Positions 43,713 through 52,147 of a stretch of DNA of 64,000 nucleotides are shown piece by piece. The notes beneath the pieces are model-generated. The model did no database searches. It saw only the letters and a program-made list of their open reading frames with translations, and was not told the DNA's origin. The stretch covers positions 69,697-133,696 of the forward strand of contig NZ_FPJZ01000002.1 of the NCBI RefSeq assembly GCF_900119485.1. Reading direction: 5' to 3'. A program made the position numbers and the translations under genes. Source of the DNA: Thermoactinomyces sp. DSM 45891. GTDB lineage: Bacteria; Bacillota; Bacilli; Thermoactinomycetales; Thermoactinomycetaceae. Every line of letters starts with the position of its first letter. Positions within the stretch are counted from its first letter, which is position 1.

Positions 43713-44345
43713 CTACTCCACGAATCCCCCGCCAGCCCACATTCCGCTATTCCGAATCAACTTACGCGCGGGCTCTACTTGGAAAGATGGGAGATGATGT
43801 CCCGGCATCAGATTCACCACGCGACCAGAACCATATGTATGTGCCCAAGCAGCAGGCCAACGCTTATCATCATGCTCATATTCGGCAAGGATAACCGTCG
43901 ATTCGTGTGGACTCAGTTCGTACCGAAACGGCTCTTCATCTATCAGAAAATCGCTTAAATTCTCTACAATAGGATGACTTCCTTGAATATATCGGATAGG
44001 TAGTGATGTATATTCCGGATGTCCCGTAACCCTGCCGCCGATTAACTTTTCTAGCTCTTTGTTTTGCTGCAGAGAGATACCGTTATGGATAACTAGCAAC
44101 CCTCCGCCGCCTCTCACATAGGAGATAAGCGCTTGCGCCTGCTCTTCCGTTATCTCCAGATCCGAAAATTCCGTGTATGATATGAACAAATCATAATTCG
44201 TAAGCTTATCGTCCCGAAGCACGGCGTAATCATCCGTACATTCAACATCCATAACACCTTCAAAAATGGATTGAAGTTCGTGATCAATAGATGTGAAAGG
44301 ATGATACTGTGCTCCCTCGTATTGTCCAAGTACAATGGCTTTCAT
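43713..44345 (-). CDS. ThuA-like domain protein
   Basis: This protein of about 210 residues has a ThuA-like (glutamine amidotransferase-like flavodoxin-type) fold. It shows MKAIVLGQYEGAQYHPFTSI, DLFISYTEFSDLEIT, YVRGGGGLLVIHNG, GGRVTGHPEYTSL and the His-rich end LMPGHHLPSF. ThuA proteins are linked to carbohydrate metabolism, but their reaction is mostly unknown. The catalytic Cys of glutaminases is absent at the expected nucleophile elbow. ATG 44345 has AGAGGAG 10 bases upstream; a TTG at 44351 is nearer to the site. It has its own promoter (44444-44473). Confidence 0.78.
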   Translation of the reverse strand: MKAIVLGQYEGAQYHPFTSIDHELQSIFEGVMDVECTDDYAVLRDDKLTNYDLFISYTEFSDLEITEEQAQALISYVRGGGGLLVIHNGISLQQNKELEKLIGGRVTGHPEYTSLPIRYIQGSHPIVENLSDFLIDEEPFRYELSPHESTVILAEYEHDDKRWPAAWAHTYGSGRVVNLMPGHHLPSFQVEPARKLIRNSGMWAGGGFVE

Positions 44346-44443
44346 ATTCAATAGTCTCCTCTCTTGCCCATTAAAAGGATGGATTCATTCTTACGGTCCA
44401 ACAAAACCCGCTCCTTCTAATTTAGTTTACCTAGCTAATTAAT

Positions 44444-44473
44444 AGTATAAGTGATGAAAAAAATGAATGTCAA
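44444..44473 (-). promoter_or_regulatory. Promoter of the ThuA-like gene
   Basis: On the minus strand, TTGACA (44473-44468), 18 bases, TATACT (44449-44444). It has no copy of the MarR-type operator. Confidence 0.55.
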
Positions 44474-44538
44474 TAGAGAAACATGTTCAATGAATCATGA
44501 TTGAAACCTGCAGAAGGTTTAATTTATATATGATTACA

Positions 44539-44928
44539 TTACTTAGCGAAAAATTGTTCCATCATCGGTACATCTGAGATATATGTATCGATTTGTATAA
44601 TGAGTCCAGCTTCAACAGTAAGGACCGACGCTAGATGCTCATCTAGGATTCGTCCGTCGGGTGCAGTGGCAGTATTATGCAGAGTAATCGTTAATCCGTG
44701 TTGTCCGACGAGTATATGCTGAAGCTTTGTGCTCACGTTTCCATTGGCGATTGCCTTAAAACGGTCGATTACAGCATCGACACCTACTGCGGTTCCGGAG
44801 ATTACTCCAGTACCAGGAAGTGTCCATTGTACGCTGGGGTTCATCAAATCTTGAAGTTGTTTCCAATCTTGTTTGCCCAATGCAGCTAGCAAAGTCTCTG
44901 CAATTTCTCGATTTGCGGTGTTTTTCAT
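44539..44928 (-). CDS. NTF2-like / SnoaL-type protein
   Basis: This 129-residue protein has the cone-shaped alpha+beta NTF2-like fold. It shows ETLLAALGKQDWKQLQDLMN, VQWTLPGTGVISGTAVGVDA and TKLQHILVGQHG strands, and a terminal DTYISDVPMMEQFF. Members bind small hydrophobic molecules or act as isomerases or hydrolases, and no catalytic set can be fixed here. Its promoter and operator copy those of the MarR gene almost exactly, and the leader before the start codon is similar too. It is therefore a probable target of that regulator. Confidence 0.75.
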   Translation of the reverse strand: MKNTANREIAETLLAALGKQDWKQLQDLMNPSVQWTLPGTGVISGTAVGVDAVIDRFKAIANGNVSTKLQHILVGQHGLTITLHNTATAPDGRILDEHLASVLTVEAGLIIQIDTYISDVPMMEQFFAK

Positions 44929-44946
44929 ATTAGCCCCTACTTCCAG

Positions 44947-44972
44947 TATATTATAAGCATGCTTATAATATA
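44947..44972 (-). promoter_or_regulatory. Candidate MarR operator, site 2
   Basis: Perfect inverted repeat TATATTATAAG, CATG, CTTATAATATA. It overlaps the -10 of the NTF2-like gene and shares both half-sites with site 1 (43079-43104). Confidence 0.65.
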
Positions 44973-44995
44973 AATTATTACTATATTCTTGTCAA
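44967..44995 (-). promoter_or_regulatory. Promoter of the NTF2-like gene
   Basis: TTGACA (44995-44990), 17 bases, TATATT (44972-44967) on the minus strand. The spacer differs from that of the MarR promoter at only four positions. The rest of the gap to 45347 shows only a hairpin near 45065-45090 and a 38-residue ORF that I do not count as a gene. Confidence 0.7.
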
Positions 44996-45347
44996 TGTTT
45001 TATGGATTCCGACAGAAAAACACGGTTTTCATACACTAAAGTCTTAGACAATAGAAGAGGCCTATTTTTCACTTAGCATAGTGAAAAAAGAAAGGATTAT
45101 TCTCCATGCACACGGACATTCATAAAAGAAGTAATCTAATTGTATATCAAGATTATGCGGATCAAAATAAGCCCTCATTTCCAAGCTTTAAAGCAAAAAA
45201 TAGGTTATTTCCTGCTATTTAAGTCAGAAAACAATTAACATTTTGTTATTTATTAAAAAAATATATTATTTAAAAAAGTCACTATACATTTATATTCTAC
45301 AGTTGATAAAATAATAGTGATGACAATTTAAAGGGGGAATTACCGAA

Positions 45348-47003
45348 ATGAGAGCAGGCAGATTTACCGGTTACACGTTAGGCGGTTTCCAGAAGGATGT
45401 AACATCAGGTATGGTTGTGGGGATTGTTGCACTACCTCTAGCTATGGCATTTGCTATCGCATCAGGAGTAAGACCCGAATACGGAATCTATTCTACGATC
45501 ATTGCTGGTTTTTTGATTTCATTTTTTGGCGGATCTCGGTATCAAATTGGCGGTCCTACTGGAGCCTTTGTCCCGATCCTCTTTGGTATCGTAATGCAAT
45601 ACGGCTATGAAAATTTGCTAGTGGCTGGATTCCTAGCAGGTATCCTCTTAGTTATCATGGGTCTCCTTAAAATCGGTTCCTTTATACATTATATTCCACG
45701 TCCTGTTACGATCGGTTTTACCGCGGGTATCGCGGTGCTCATTTTTGTAGGACAAATCGCTCCGTTTCTCGGACTACAAAACTTAAAACCTCAAGAAGAA
45801 TTTATATTGAAGTTCAAAGAAATTCTAGTCAACCTAGGCTCAATCAACTTTTACGCTCTCTTGACCTCAGCTATTTGCTTCGGAATGATTCTCATCTCAC
45901 TTCGTTTTCTCCCTAAAATTCCATGGGCATTACTGGGGCTCGTCCTATCTACTCTTATACCTACACTTTTTTTCCCAACTGAAGTAGCTACTATTGGTTC
46001 CACTTTTGGCTCCATTCCAACTCACTTTCCACCCTTTCAGTTTCCCGATCTATCTTGGGCCAAGATCATCGAACTACTCATTCCCGCCTGTATTATCGCT
46101 ATGCTCGGAGGGGTTGAATCGTTGTTATCCGCGTTAGTTGCCGATGGGATGACAAACCACAGACACCATAGTAATCGGGAGTTAATCGGACAAGGCATAG
46201 CCAATATGATTACTCCTTTATTCGGAGGAATTCCTGCTACTGGAGCCATTGCACGTACAGCTACTAACATCAAAAGTGGAGCGGTTTCTCCTTTATCCGG
46301 CATGATCCATAGTTTATTTGTATTAGTTGTACTGGTCTCACTCTTCTCCTATGCCTCTCATATTCCCTTGGCTAGCATGGCACCGATTCTGATGGTGGTA
46401 GCTTGGAATATGAGTGAACGTAAGGAGTTTCTTCATGTGTTAAGGAGTAAAACAGAAGACTCTTGGGTATTGTTATCTACTTTTCTCCTTACCGTAATCT
46501 TCGACTTAGTTGTCGGTGTATTAACTGGTCTAGCTCTATCCTTCCTTTTATTTACGATTCGAATGAGTAAAGAGTTTCGAGTTAGAAAGTTGCATCTAAA
46601 AAGCTCACATCTTGAGCAAACACAACAAAACTTGGTTAGTTATTCAGGGTCAAACGTACAGGTTTGCCTTTTAAATGGTCCCATCTTTTTTGGAACAGCC
46701 AAGCAACTTCACCAACTACTCAAGTCGCAAGAAAACGGAATCTTAGTCCTTTGTATGGATAAAGTTCCTTATATGGATACAACAGGTGAACAAATATTCT
46801 CCCACCTCCTGAGTCATATTCATAAAAAGGGAAATAAGCTCATTATTACAGGGGTGCAACAACAACCTAAAGAAACAATCCAAAAAATTTGCCACTTGAA
46901 CAAAATTGATGAAAACGAGTTTTTTAGTACGGGAATGCAAAAAGAGCTGGATAGTCATATTGACTTAACTCATCTATGGAATTGTGCTCAAAAAAGCCAC
47001 TAA
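45348..47003 (+). CDS. SulP-family anion transporter with STAS domain
   Basis: This 551-residue protein has a SulP membrane part of about 14 helices (residues 1-410). GIVALPLAMAFAIASGVRPE, the GGSRYQIGGPTGAFVPI loop and MLGGVESLLSALVADG are the core helices. A C-terminal STAS domain (residues 430-551) contains MDTTGEQIFSHLL. Members move sulfate, bicarbonate or other anions. No genes for sulfate assimilation or carbonic anhydrase are nearby, so the substrate is unsettled. AAGGGGGAA lies before the ATG. It is monocistronic. Confidence 0.93.
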   Translation: MRAGRFTGYTLGGFQKDVTSGMVVGIVALPLAMAFAIASGVRPEYGIYSTIIAGFLISFFGGSRYQIGGPTGAFVPILFGIVMQYGYENLLVAGFLAGILLVIMGLLKIGSFIHYIPRPVTIGFTAGIAVLIFVGQIAPFLGLQNLKPQEEFILKFKEILVNLGSINFYALLTSAICFGMILISLRFLPKIPWALLGLVLSTLIPTLFFPTEVATIGSTFGSIPTHFPPFQFPDLSWAKIIELLIPACIIAMLGGVESLLSALVADGMTNHRHHSNRELIGQGIANMITPLFGGIPATGAIARTATNIKSGAVSPLSGMIHSLFVLVVLVSLFSYASHIPLASMAPILMVVAWNMSERKEFLHVLRSKTEDSWVLLSTFLLTVIFDLVVGVLTGLALSFLLFTIRMSKEFRVRKLHLKSSHLEQTQQNLVSYSGSNVQVCLLNGPIFFGTAKQLHQLLKSQENGILVLCMDKVPYMDTTGEQIFSHLLSHIHKKGNKLIITGVQQQPKETIQKICHLNKIDENEFFSTGMQKELDSHIDLTHLWNCAQKSH

Positions 47004-47018
47004 CCTACTTTTGCAAAT

Positions 47019-47056
47019 AAAAACACCGCCCTTTCGGAAAAAGAGCGGTGTTTTTC
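47019..47056 (+). terminator. Bidirectional terminator after the SulP gene
   Basis: AAAAACACCGC and GCGGTGTTTTT pair around a CTTTCGGAAAAAG region; it serves both the SulP gene and the minus-strand gene at 47060. Confidence 0.88.
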
Positions 47057-47059
47057 AGC

Positions 47060-47533
47060 TTAATACATACTATGGAGATTATATACAGTGTGTTGATAGA
47101 CTTCTCCCTTTGTTGAGAATGATCCAGAAAAAGCTCTGGTCTCAGGAAGGTAACTGCCTGTTTCTGCTGGATATGTTGATGTTTGCTTGCATGAGAATCT
47201 AGCGCCTACTGGAAGTTGAAAGGAGATTTTCCCGTCTTTATCTGTTCTCTTTTTTGCATATTCTTTGTTGTCTTTATAGATAGTGAACTCTACACCTGGC
47301 AACGCTTTTCCTGGATAATACTTAAAACCACCCGGCTCTTCATCAGAATACTCCCATTCCATCGCTTTTAAGGTGATTTCTAGCGTTCCGGTTTCATTAT
47401 TCTTGTTATGATTTACCGACGTGTGTTCACTTGCTGCTTGAACACTGCTACTCATACTACCACTAAAAAGAAGTACCCCGACTAAAACACATAGTGATAA
47501 AAGACGAACCACATAACGCATTCCTGTTGACAT
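47060..47533 (-). CDS. Secreted protein with a prealbumin-like (SpaA-type) fold
   Basis: This 157-residue protein has a signal peptide ending SVQAAS (about residue 34). It then has a beta-sandwich of the SpaA/Cna-B kind: GTLEITLKAMEW, LPGVEFTIYKDNKEYAKKRT and DKDGKISFQLPVGARFSC. It has no LPXTG sorting signal and is too short for a pilin, so it is probably released or wall-associated without sortase. The function is unknown. GGGGGAG precedes the ATG. It is convergent with the SulP gene. Confidence 0.7.
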   Translation of the reverse strand: MSTGMRYVVRLLSLCVLVGVLLFSGSMSSSVQAASEHTSVNHNKNNETGTLEITLKAMEWEYSDEEPGGFKYYPGKALPGVEFTIYKDNKEYAKKRTDKDGKISFQLPVGARFSCKQTSTYPAETGSYLPETRAFSGSFSTKGEVYQHTVYNLHSMY

Positions 47534-47654
47534 TCAGATCTCCCCCATTTTTCTAATTACATATATTTTATATACTATTTAAATTATATATTAAATTAAT
47601 CTTAAATACACACCTATCCATCATAAAAATTGAGACAACACTTATCTAAAAAAA

Positions 47655-47690
47655 ACAAAAAATCCCCTAGCCTAAAAAGACAGGAGATTT
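47655..47690 (-). terminator. Terminator after tatA
   Basis: AAATCCCCT opposite AGGAGATTT, with T-rich sequence on the minus strand side (GATTTTTTG). Confidence 0.65.
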
Positions 47691-47695
47691 CTCAC

Positions 47696-47947
47696 TTATT
47701 TCTGCTCTGTATTCGTTGTATGAGTTGCATTCGTTGTAGTTGGTTGTGTTTGTACTGGCGTGGTTGGAGTCTGAGAGGACTGAGACACCTCAGATTTCTT
47801 TTCCTCCTCTAACATCCCACTGGTTGCCTTCTTAAACTCGCGAATTCCCTTACCAATCGATTTTCCTAGCTCAGGAAGCTTCTTAGGTCCAAACAGTAGT
47901 AATGCTGCTACAAAGATGAGAACCCATTCTAAACCAGAAATATTCAT
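47696..47947 (-). CDS. tatA: Twin-arginine translocase subunit TatA/TatE
   Basis: This 83-residue membrane protein forms the pore-like part of the Tat system for folded proteins. It has one N-terminal helix (GLEWVLIFVAALLLFGPKKLPEL), the FGPKKLPE hinge, an amphipathic helix (GKSIGKGIREFKKATSG) and a Thr/Gln-rich tail. The start at 47947 lies 7 bases after AAGGAGGG, unlike the ATG at 47980. No tatC is in the window. Confidence 0.9.
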   Translation of the reverse strand: MNISGLEWVLIFVAALLLFGPKKLPELGKSIGKGIREFKKATSGMLEEEKKSEVSQSSQTPTTPVQTQPTTTNATHTTNTEQK

Positions 47948-48001
47948 CCGCAATCCCTCCTTTTCGAGACTAGTCAACATCGAAACTAATTATACACGAG
48001 A

Positions 48002-48604
48002 CTAATTTGTTTTCCTTCTCTTATTTATAAACCATTTAATTCCAAAGTATAAACCAAGTAGAATAGCAATTGCAATCATCGCCATCTGTATATAAGGGCC
48101 TGCTACTTCCTTGATCTTCTCTTGATTATCTCCAATCTTGTAACCCAAGTAGAGGAAAAAAACCGACCATGGGATCGCTGCAAGCGTTGTCAAAATCGTA
48201 AATCGTTTCCAAGACATCTTCGCAATTCCCGCTGGGATCGAAATAGCATGACGAACAACAGGGATAAAGCGAGCCCCGAATATTACTCCTGATCCATACT
48301 TCTCAAACCAACGCTCTGCCAAGTCAAGATGAGAAGGCTTGATGAGCACATATTTCCCATATTTCTCAATCAACGGACGCCCACCATAATATCCAGCCCA
48401 GTATAAGAATAACTGCGCCAGCACACCACCGATCACACCTGCTAAAAGTGCACCAATCGGTTCGACTTTACCAATCGAAATCAGATAACCACCGTAGGCA
48501 AGAACAATTTCACTAGGGATTACTTCAACCATAAGTCCGAGTGCAATACCGAAGTAGCCTAATCCCGAAAGCCACTCTAAAAAGGAATGGATAATTTCTG
48601 TCAT
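48002..48604 (-). CDS. DedA-family membrane protein
   Basis: This 200-residue protein has four to five membrane helices and the DedA signature. It shows EVIPSEIVLAYGGYLIS, the GGVLAQLFLYWAGYYGGRP loop, and ARFIPVVRHAISIPAGIAKM, the conserved re-entrant loop. DedA proteins are linked to membrane-potential and undecaprenyl-phosphate (or other lipid carrier) recycling. It lies 54 bases upstream of tatA on the same strand. Confidence 0.88.
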   Translation of the reverse strand: MTEIIHSFLEWLSGLGYFGIALGLMVEVIPSEIVLAYGGYLISIGKVEPIGALLAGVIGGVLAQLFLYWAGYYGGRPLIEKYGKYVLIKPSHLDLAERWFEKYGSGVIFGARFIPVVRHAISIPAGIAKMSWKRFTILTTLAAIPWSVFFLYLGYKIGDNQEKIKEVAGPYIQMAMIAIAILLGLYFGIKWFINKRRKTN

Positions 48605-48754
48605 GTTTGCCCTACCTTCGTATACCAGTTTACCTCATCGTACCAATCTATTGTCTAGTAAGTCTAGTTCCATAGTCTGATTGTCACACAAATATGCGAT
48701 TCATGTGAAAAAGATTCTAACAAAATGGTCAAAGTCCTTTTCCCCAGATAAAGT

Positions 48755-48788
48755 AGAGGTTGGTCCAGGAAACCTAGACCAACCTCTT
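48755..48788 (-). terminator. Terminator after the ABC transporter operon
   Basis: AGAGGTTGGTC and GACCAACCTCT pair, with an inner CAGG/CCTAG part. It lies 20 bases after the last permease stop. Confidence 0.75.
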
Positions 48789-48807
48789 TTCGCTTCCTCT
48801 CTATCAT

Positions 48808-49461
48808 TTAACCAGCTAATTTCTTTTCGAGCCTGCGACTTAATAGAGATAAACTATAGTTCACTATAAAGTAAATTACAGCTACTGCTAGTAGAATCGG
48901 GATCGTAGCATTTACATAGCTTGGGTTTGAATAAATAAGCTTCGCTTCATGTAGTAACTCCGGCAATGTGATCGCCGCCGCCAGAGATGTATCTTTAATC
49001 AAGGTAACAAATTGTCCCACTAGAGGCGGAATCATACGCTTGAGTGCCTGCGGTAAGATAATGTGGATAAGTGTTTGCACATAACTCATCCCTTGAGCAC
49101 GAGCCGCTTCAATCTGCCCGATCGGAACAGAGTTTAACCCACTTCGTACAATCTCCGCGATAAGTGCGGATGTAAAGACTGTCATACCGAAAATCACAAT
49201 CATGACAAGGGAGTCAAATTTGTCCAATAACGTGTTAAAGGCAAAGAAGATAATAACGAGTAATGGGATATTCCGTACGATTTCAATATATAAAGTAGCT
49301 AGTTGTGAAAGTACAGGTAGTTTTGAATAACGTAAAATCCCTAAAATAATCCCGATAATAAAGCTTAAGATAATGGCTACAACAGCAACCTCTAGGGTTA
49401 CCCACAATCCTTTCAACAAAATCTCCCAAGTATTCCCCTCGAGAAGTTTACTAAAATCCAT
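48808..49461 (-). CDS. Amino acid ABC transporter permease (second)
   Basis: This 217-residue GlnP-type inner-membrane protein has five helices, with the HisM/GlnP signature YIEIVRNIPLLVIIFF and the EAA loop IGQIEAARAQGMSYVQTLIHI followed by LPQALKRMIPPL. It is the last gene of glnQ-glnH-permease-permease, 12 bases after the other permease. Confidence 0.9.
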   Translation of the reverse strand: MDFSKLLEGNTWEILLKGLWVTLEVAVVAIILSFIIGIILGILRYSKLPVLSQLATLYIEIVRNIPLLVIIFFAFNTLLDKFDSLVMIVIFGMTVFTSALIAEIVRSGLNSVPIGQIEAARAQGMSYVQTLIHIILPQALKRMIPPLVGQFVTLIKDTSLAAAITLPELLHEAKLIYSNPSYVNATIPILLAVAVIYFIVNYSLSLLSRRLEKKLAG

Positions 49462-49473
49462 ATGGTTCGCCTC

Positions 49474-50133
49474 CTAACGTGTACCTTGTTTCGCCCAACG
49501 ACGCTCCAACAGGTTTACCCCTTGTGATAACGGAATCGTAATAATAAGATAGAGCGCCGCTACAAATAGCTCTACAGAAAACGGATCATACTCGGCAATG
49601 GCTTGCTCACCCACATATAAAATGTCTTGAGCAGCGATAACGGATAGAATCGATGAGTTCTTAACTAAATTGATAAATTGATTACACATAGGAGGAATAA
49701 CCAATTTAAAGGCCTGGGGTAGTACAACATGAAACATCGTCTGTAAAAAATTTAATCCAGATGCCCTCGCCGCCTCTGTTTGACCGTGCGGTACAGCCTG
49801 AATTCCCGCTCGAATGATCTCGGCAATAAAGGCGGCTGTATAAATCGAAAGGGCCAAAGCACCGATCCAAAACTCAGTTAATTTATAGCCAATGGAAGCA
49901 AGTCCGAAATAGAAGAAGAAGACTTGTACCATCAAAGGTGTATTTCGGAAAAACTCTACATATGAGGTCCCGAAAGCCCGTAATGCTTTGTTACTCGATA
50001 TTCGAAAAATCGCGATAATCGTCCCGATAATCAGGCTCAAGATAAGTGCTGCCATACTTACTTTCAGAGTTAGAAAAAAACCATCGATAAATTCGGTTCT
50101 ATATTCTTGAATAAATCCAAAATCCCAATTCAT
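49474..50133 (-). CDS. Amino acid ABC transporter permease (first)
   Basis: This 219-residue GlnM/GlnP-type permease shares its helix layout with the next gene. It has YVEFFRNTPLMVQVFFFYFG and the EAA loop GQTEAARASGLNFLQTMFHV. With its partner it forms a heterodimer through which a polar amino acid passes. A gap of 85 bases follows the binding-protein gene. Confidence 0.9.
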   Translation of the reverse strand: MNWDFGFIQEYRTEFIDGFFLTLKVSMAALILSLIIGTIIAIFRISSNKALRAFGTSYVEFFRNTPLMVQVFFFYFGLASIGYKLTEFWIGALALSIYTAAFIAEIIRAGIQAVPHGQTEAARASGLNFLQTMFHVVLPQAFKLVIPPMCNQFINLVKNSSILSVIAAQDILYVGEQAIAEYDPFSVELFVAALYLIITIPLSQGVNLLERRWAKQGTR

Positions 50134-50218
50134 ATCGCCAAGCTCCTTTACTCATGAAAAAAGAAGGATGGTGCCAAATAGCTCATCCATCCCTCCCGTT
50201 TCCTAAAATGGTATGAAA

Positions 50219-51082
50219 TTAGCCCTCAACACCTGGTTGCAGTTCGAGTACTGCATCTTGTGGCAGATCCTTTGGTGCATCCTGTCCAAACCACTTCTTA
50301 TATAACTGATTGTATGTTCCATCTTTTATAGTCTCATCTAAAAACTTATTCATCGCTTCCAATAAATCTTTATTCTTTTTATCAACTGCCACCCCGTAAG
50401 GTTCTTTACTAAAACGACTTCCGACTACCTCATAATTTGGATCTTGCTTTGCCATACCAGCTAAGATTCCATCATCTGTGGTAACTGCATCTATGATCCC
50501 GCTACGAAGTGCCTGAAATGCTTCTGCGTAGTTGCTGTACTCTTTTACAATCGCATCTTTATTAATCGCCTTCAAGTTTTTACCACTTACTGCTCCCTTA
50601 GCGGTACCTACTTGTTTTCCATTTAGATCTTTTACATCCTTGATCGGGCTACCTTTTTTCACTAATAGTGCTTGACCTGCAAGGAAGTAGACACGGGAGA
50701 AGTCTGCTGTCTCTTTTCTCTTAGGTGTAATCGTCATCGTGGCCGCAATGACATCAATCTCACCAGAAGTTAGCATCTTTTCACGTGTTTTAGAGGTAAC
50801 TTCTTTCAGTTCAAGCATGTTTACATCTCCAAAGGTGCGTTTCGTAAACTCTTTCATCAAGTCTACTTCAAAGCCTTTCACAGTCTGGTCGGCAGGATCT
50901 TTAAAACCAAATAAATTAGAATCGAATTTTACACCAGCAATAAATTTGCCTCTTTTTTCGATCTTTTCTTTAAATCCAACATCTTTCGCATCTGTAGAAG
51001 CACTCTTATCACTACTACAAGCAGCTAACGAGACAGCGGTAACAATCGATAGAGCCGCAATCGCCCATTTTTTCAATTTCAT
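50219..51082 (-). CDS. Amino acid ABC transporter substrate-binding lipoprotein
   Basis: This 287-residue lipoprotein has a lipobox ending LAAC at residue 22. The PBPb-type domain shows IEKRGKFIAGVKFDSNLFGF, GFEVDLMKEFTKRT, the ATMTITPKRKETADFS hinge and GTAKGAVSGKN. The GVKFDSNLFGFKDP pattern is common in glutamate/aspartate-binding (GluB, PEB1) and glutamine-binding proteins. The start at 51082 has GGAGG 8 bases upstream. Confidence 0.88.
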   Translation of the reverse strand: MKLKKWAIAALSIVTAVSLAACSSDKSASTDAKDVGFKEKIEKRGKFIAGVKFDSNLFGFKDPADQTVKGFEVDLMKEFTKRTFGDVNMLELKEVTSKTREKMLTSGEIDVIAATMTITPKRKETADFSRVYFLAGQALLVKKGSPIKDVKDLNGKQVGTAKGAVSGKNLKAINKDAIVKEYSNYAEAFQALRSGIIDAVTTDDGILAGMAKQDPNYEVVGSRFSKEPYGVAVDKKNKDLLEAMNKFLDETIKDGTYNQLYKKWFGQDAPKDLPQDAVLELQPGVEG

Positions 51083-51099
51083 TCCATTCGCCTCCATTT

Positions 51100-51837
51100 T
51101 TAGTGTTTTAAAATACGGGACAAAAAAAGCTTGGTACGTTCATTTTTTGGATTGTTGAAAAATACATCTGGTTCAGCAACTTCGAGAATCTTTCCTTCAT
51201 CCATAAAAATGATTCGATCCGCCACTTCTCTCGCAAAGCCCATCTCATGGGTTACAACGACCATCGTCATTCCTTCTTTAGCCAGAGTTCTCATGACATC
51301 TAGTACTTCACCAATCATCTCTGGATCTAAAGCAGAAGTAGGTTCATCAAACAACATAATCTGCGGCTTCATCGCCAACCCTCTAGCAATCGCCACCCTC
51401 TGTTGTTGCCCGCCAGATAACTGATTCGGGTAGGAGTCAGCCTTTTCAGGAATGCCCACTTTTTCTAAATATTCGAGAGCCAACCTCTTCGCTTGATCGC
51501 GCTCCAGTTTACGAACCTTCGTTGGAGCTAGTGTAATATTTTCAAGAGCCGTCTTATGAGGATACAAATTAAAGTGCTGAAATACCATTCCGATCTCTTG
51601 GCGTAGTTGATTGATATTCGTCTTACGATCATTCACCTTGACACCATTTACGACGAGTTCACCTTTTGTAATCGTTTCCAATCGGTTGATGCATCTCAAG
51701 AGAGTACTTTTTCCCGATCCGGAAGGTCCTAAGATGACAACCACTTCACCTTGCTTGATTTCTAAGTCTATCTCTTGGAGAACATGAAAATTTCCATACC
51801 ACTTATTTACTTTCGAAAAATGAATTATCTTAACCAC
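51100..51837 (-). CDS. glnQ: Amino acid ABC transporter ATP-binding protein
   Basis: This 245-residue GlnQ/GltL-type ATPase has Walker A GPSGSGKST, the LSGGQQQRVAIARGLA signature and Walker B IMLFDEPTSALDPE. HEMGFAREVADRI carries the switch His. It is the first gene of the operon, with the promoter at 51987-52015. The start codon is GTG 51837, with AGGGA almost touching it, so the exact start is not secure. A stop lies just upstream in the same frame. Confidence 0.92.
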   Translation of the reverse strand: MVKIIHFSKVNKWYGNFHVLQEIDLEIKQGEVVVILGPSGSGKSTLLRCINRLETITKGELVVNGVKVNDRKTNINQLRQEIGMVFQHFNLYPHKTALENITLAPTKVRKLERDQAKRLALEYLEKVGIPEKADSYPNQLSGGQQQRVAIARGLAMKPQIMLFDEPTSALDPEMIGEVLDVMRTLAKEGMTMVVVTHEMGFAREVADRIIFMDEGKILEVAEPDVFFNNPKNERTKLFLSRILKH

Positions 51838-51986
51838 TCCCTAGCTATTCCAATCAACGAGTACTTACAACATTCCTACCATAAAACCTAAATCGTTAGG
51901 CCAGCTCCTCATCGTATGTAATAGAAAGTGACACATAAATCTCAGTATTAATCAAACTTCAAATTTTCAACTAACATTTTATAGTA

Positions 51987-52015
51987 AATATATGATGAAT
52001 GCCGAAACATGTCAA
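51987..52015 (-). promoter_or_regulatory. Promoter of the amino acid transporter operon
   Basis: TTGACA (52015-52010), 17 bases, TATATT (51992-51987) on the minus strand. The transcript starts near 51980, with a leader of about 140 bases holding no clear structure. Confidence 0.65.
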
Positions 52016-52090
52016 GGATTCTATTGCATAACAGAATAAATTACTCTATAACACAGAACAAAATCGAGTAGATAAACTGGGAAAGTATAG

Positions 52091-52127
52091 AAAAAACCTC
52101 TAGCAACAATCCATCACTAGAGGTCTA
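52091..52127 (-). terminator. Terminator after the P5C dehydrogenase gene
   Basis: ACCTCTAG (52096-52103) pairs with CTAGAGGT (52117-52124), with TTTTTT after the stem on the minus strand. Confidence 0.85.
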
Positions 52128-52147
52128 AACAGCCAATATCTAAGACA

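Noticed and set aside
45106..45222. A 38-residue ORF between the NTF2-like and SulP genes
   Set aside because: It has only a weak AAAGGA site and no recognisable protein features, so I do not support it as a gene.
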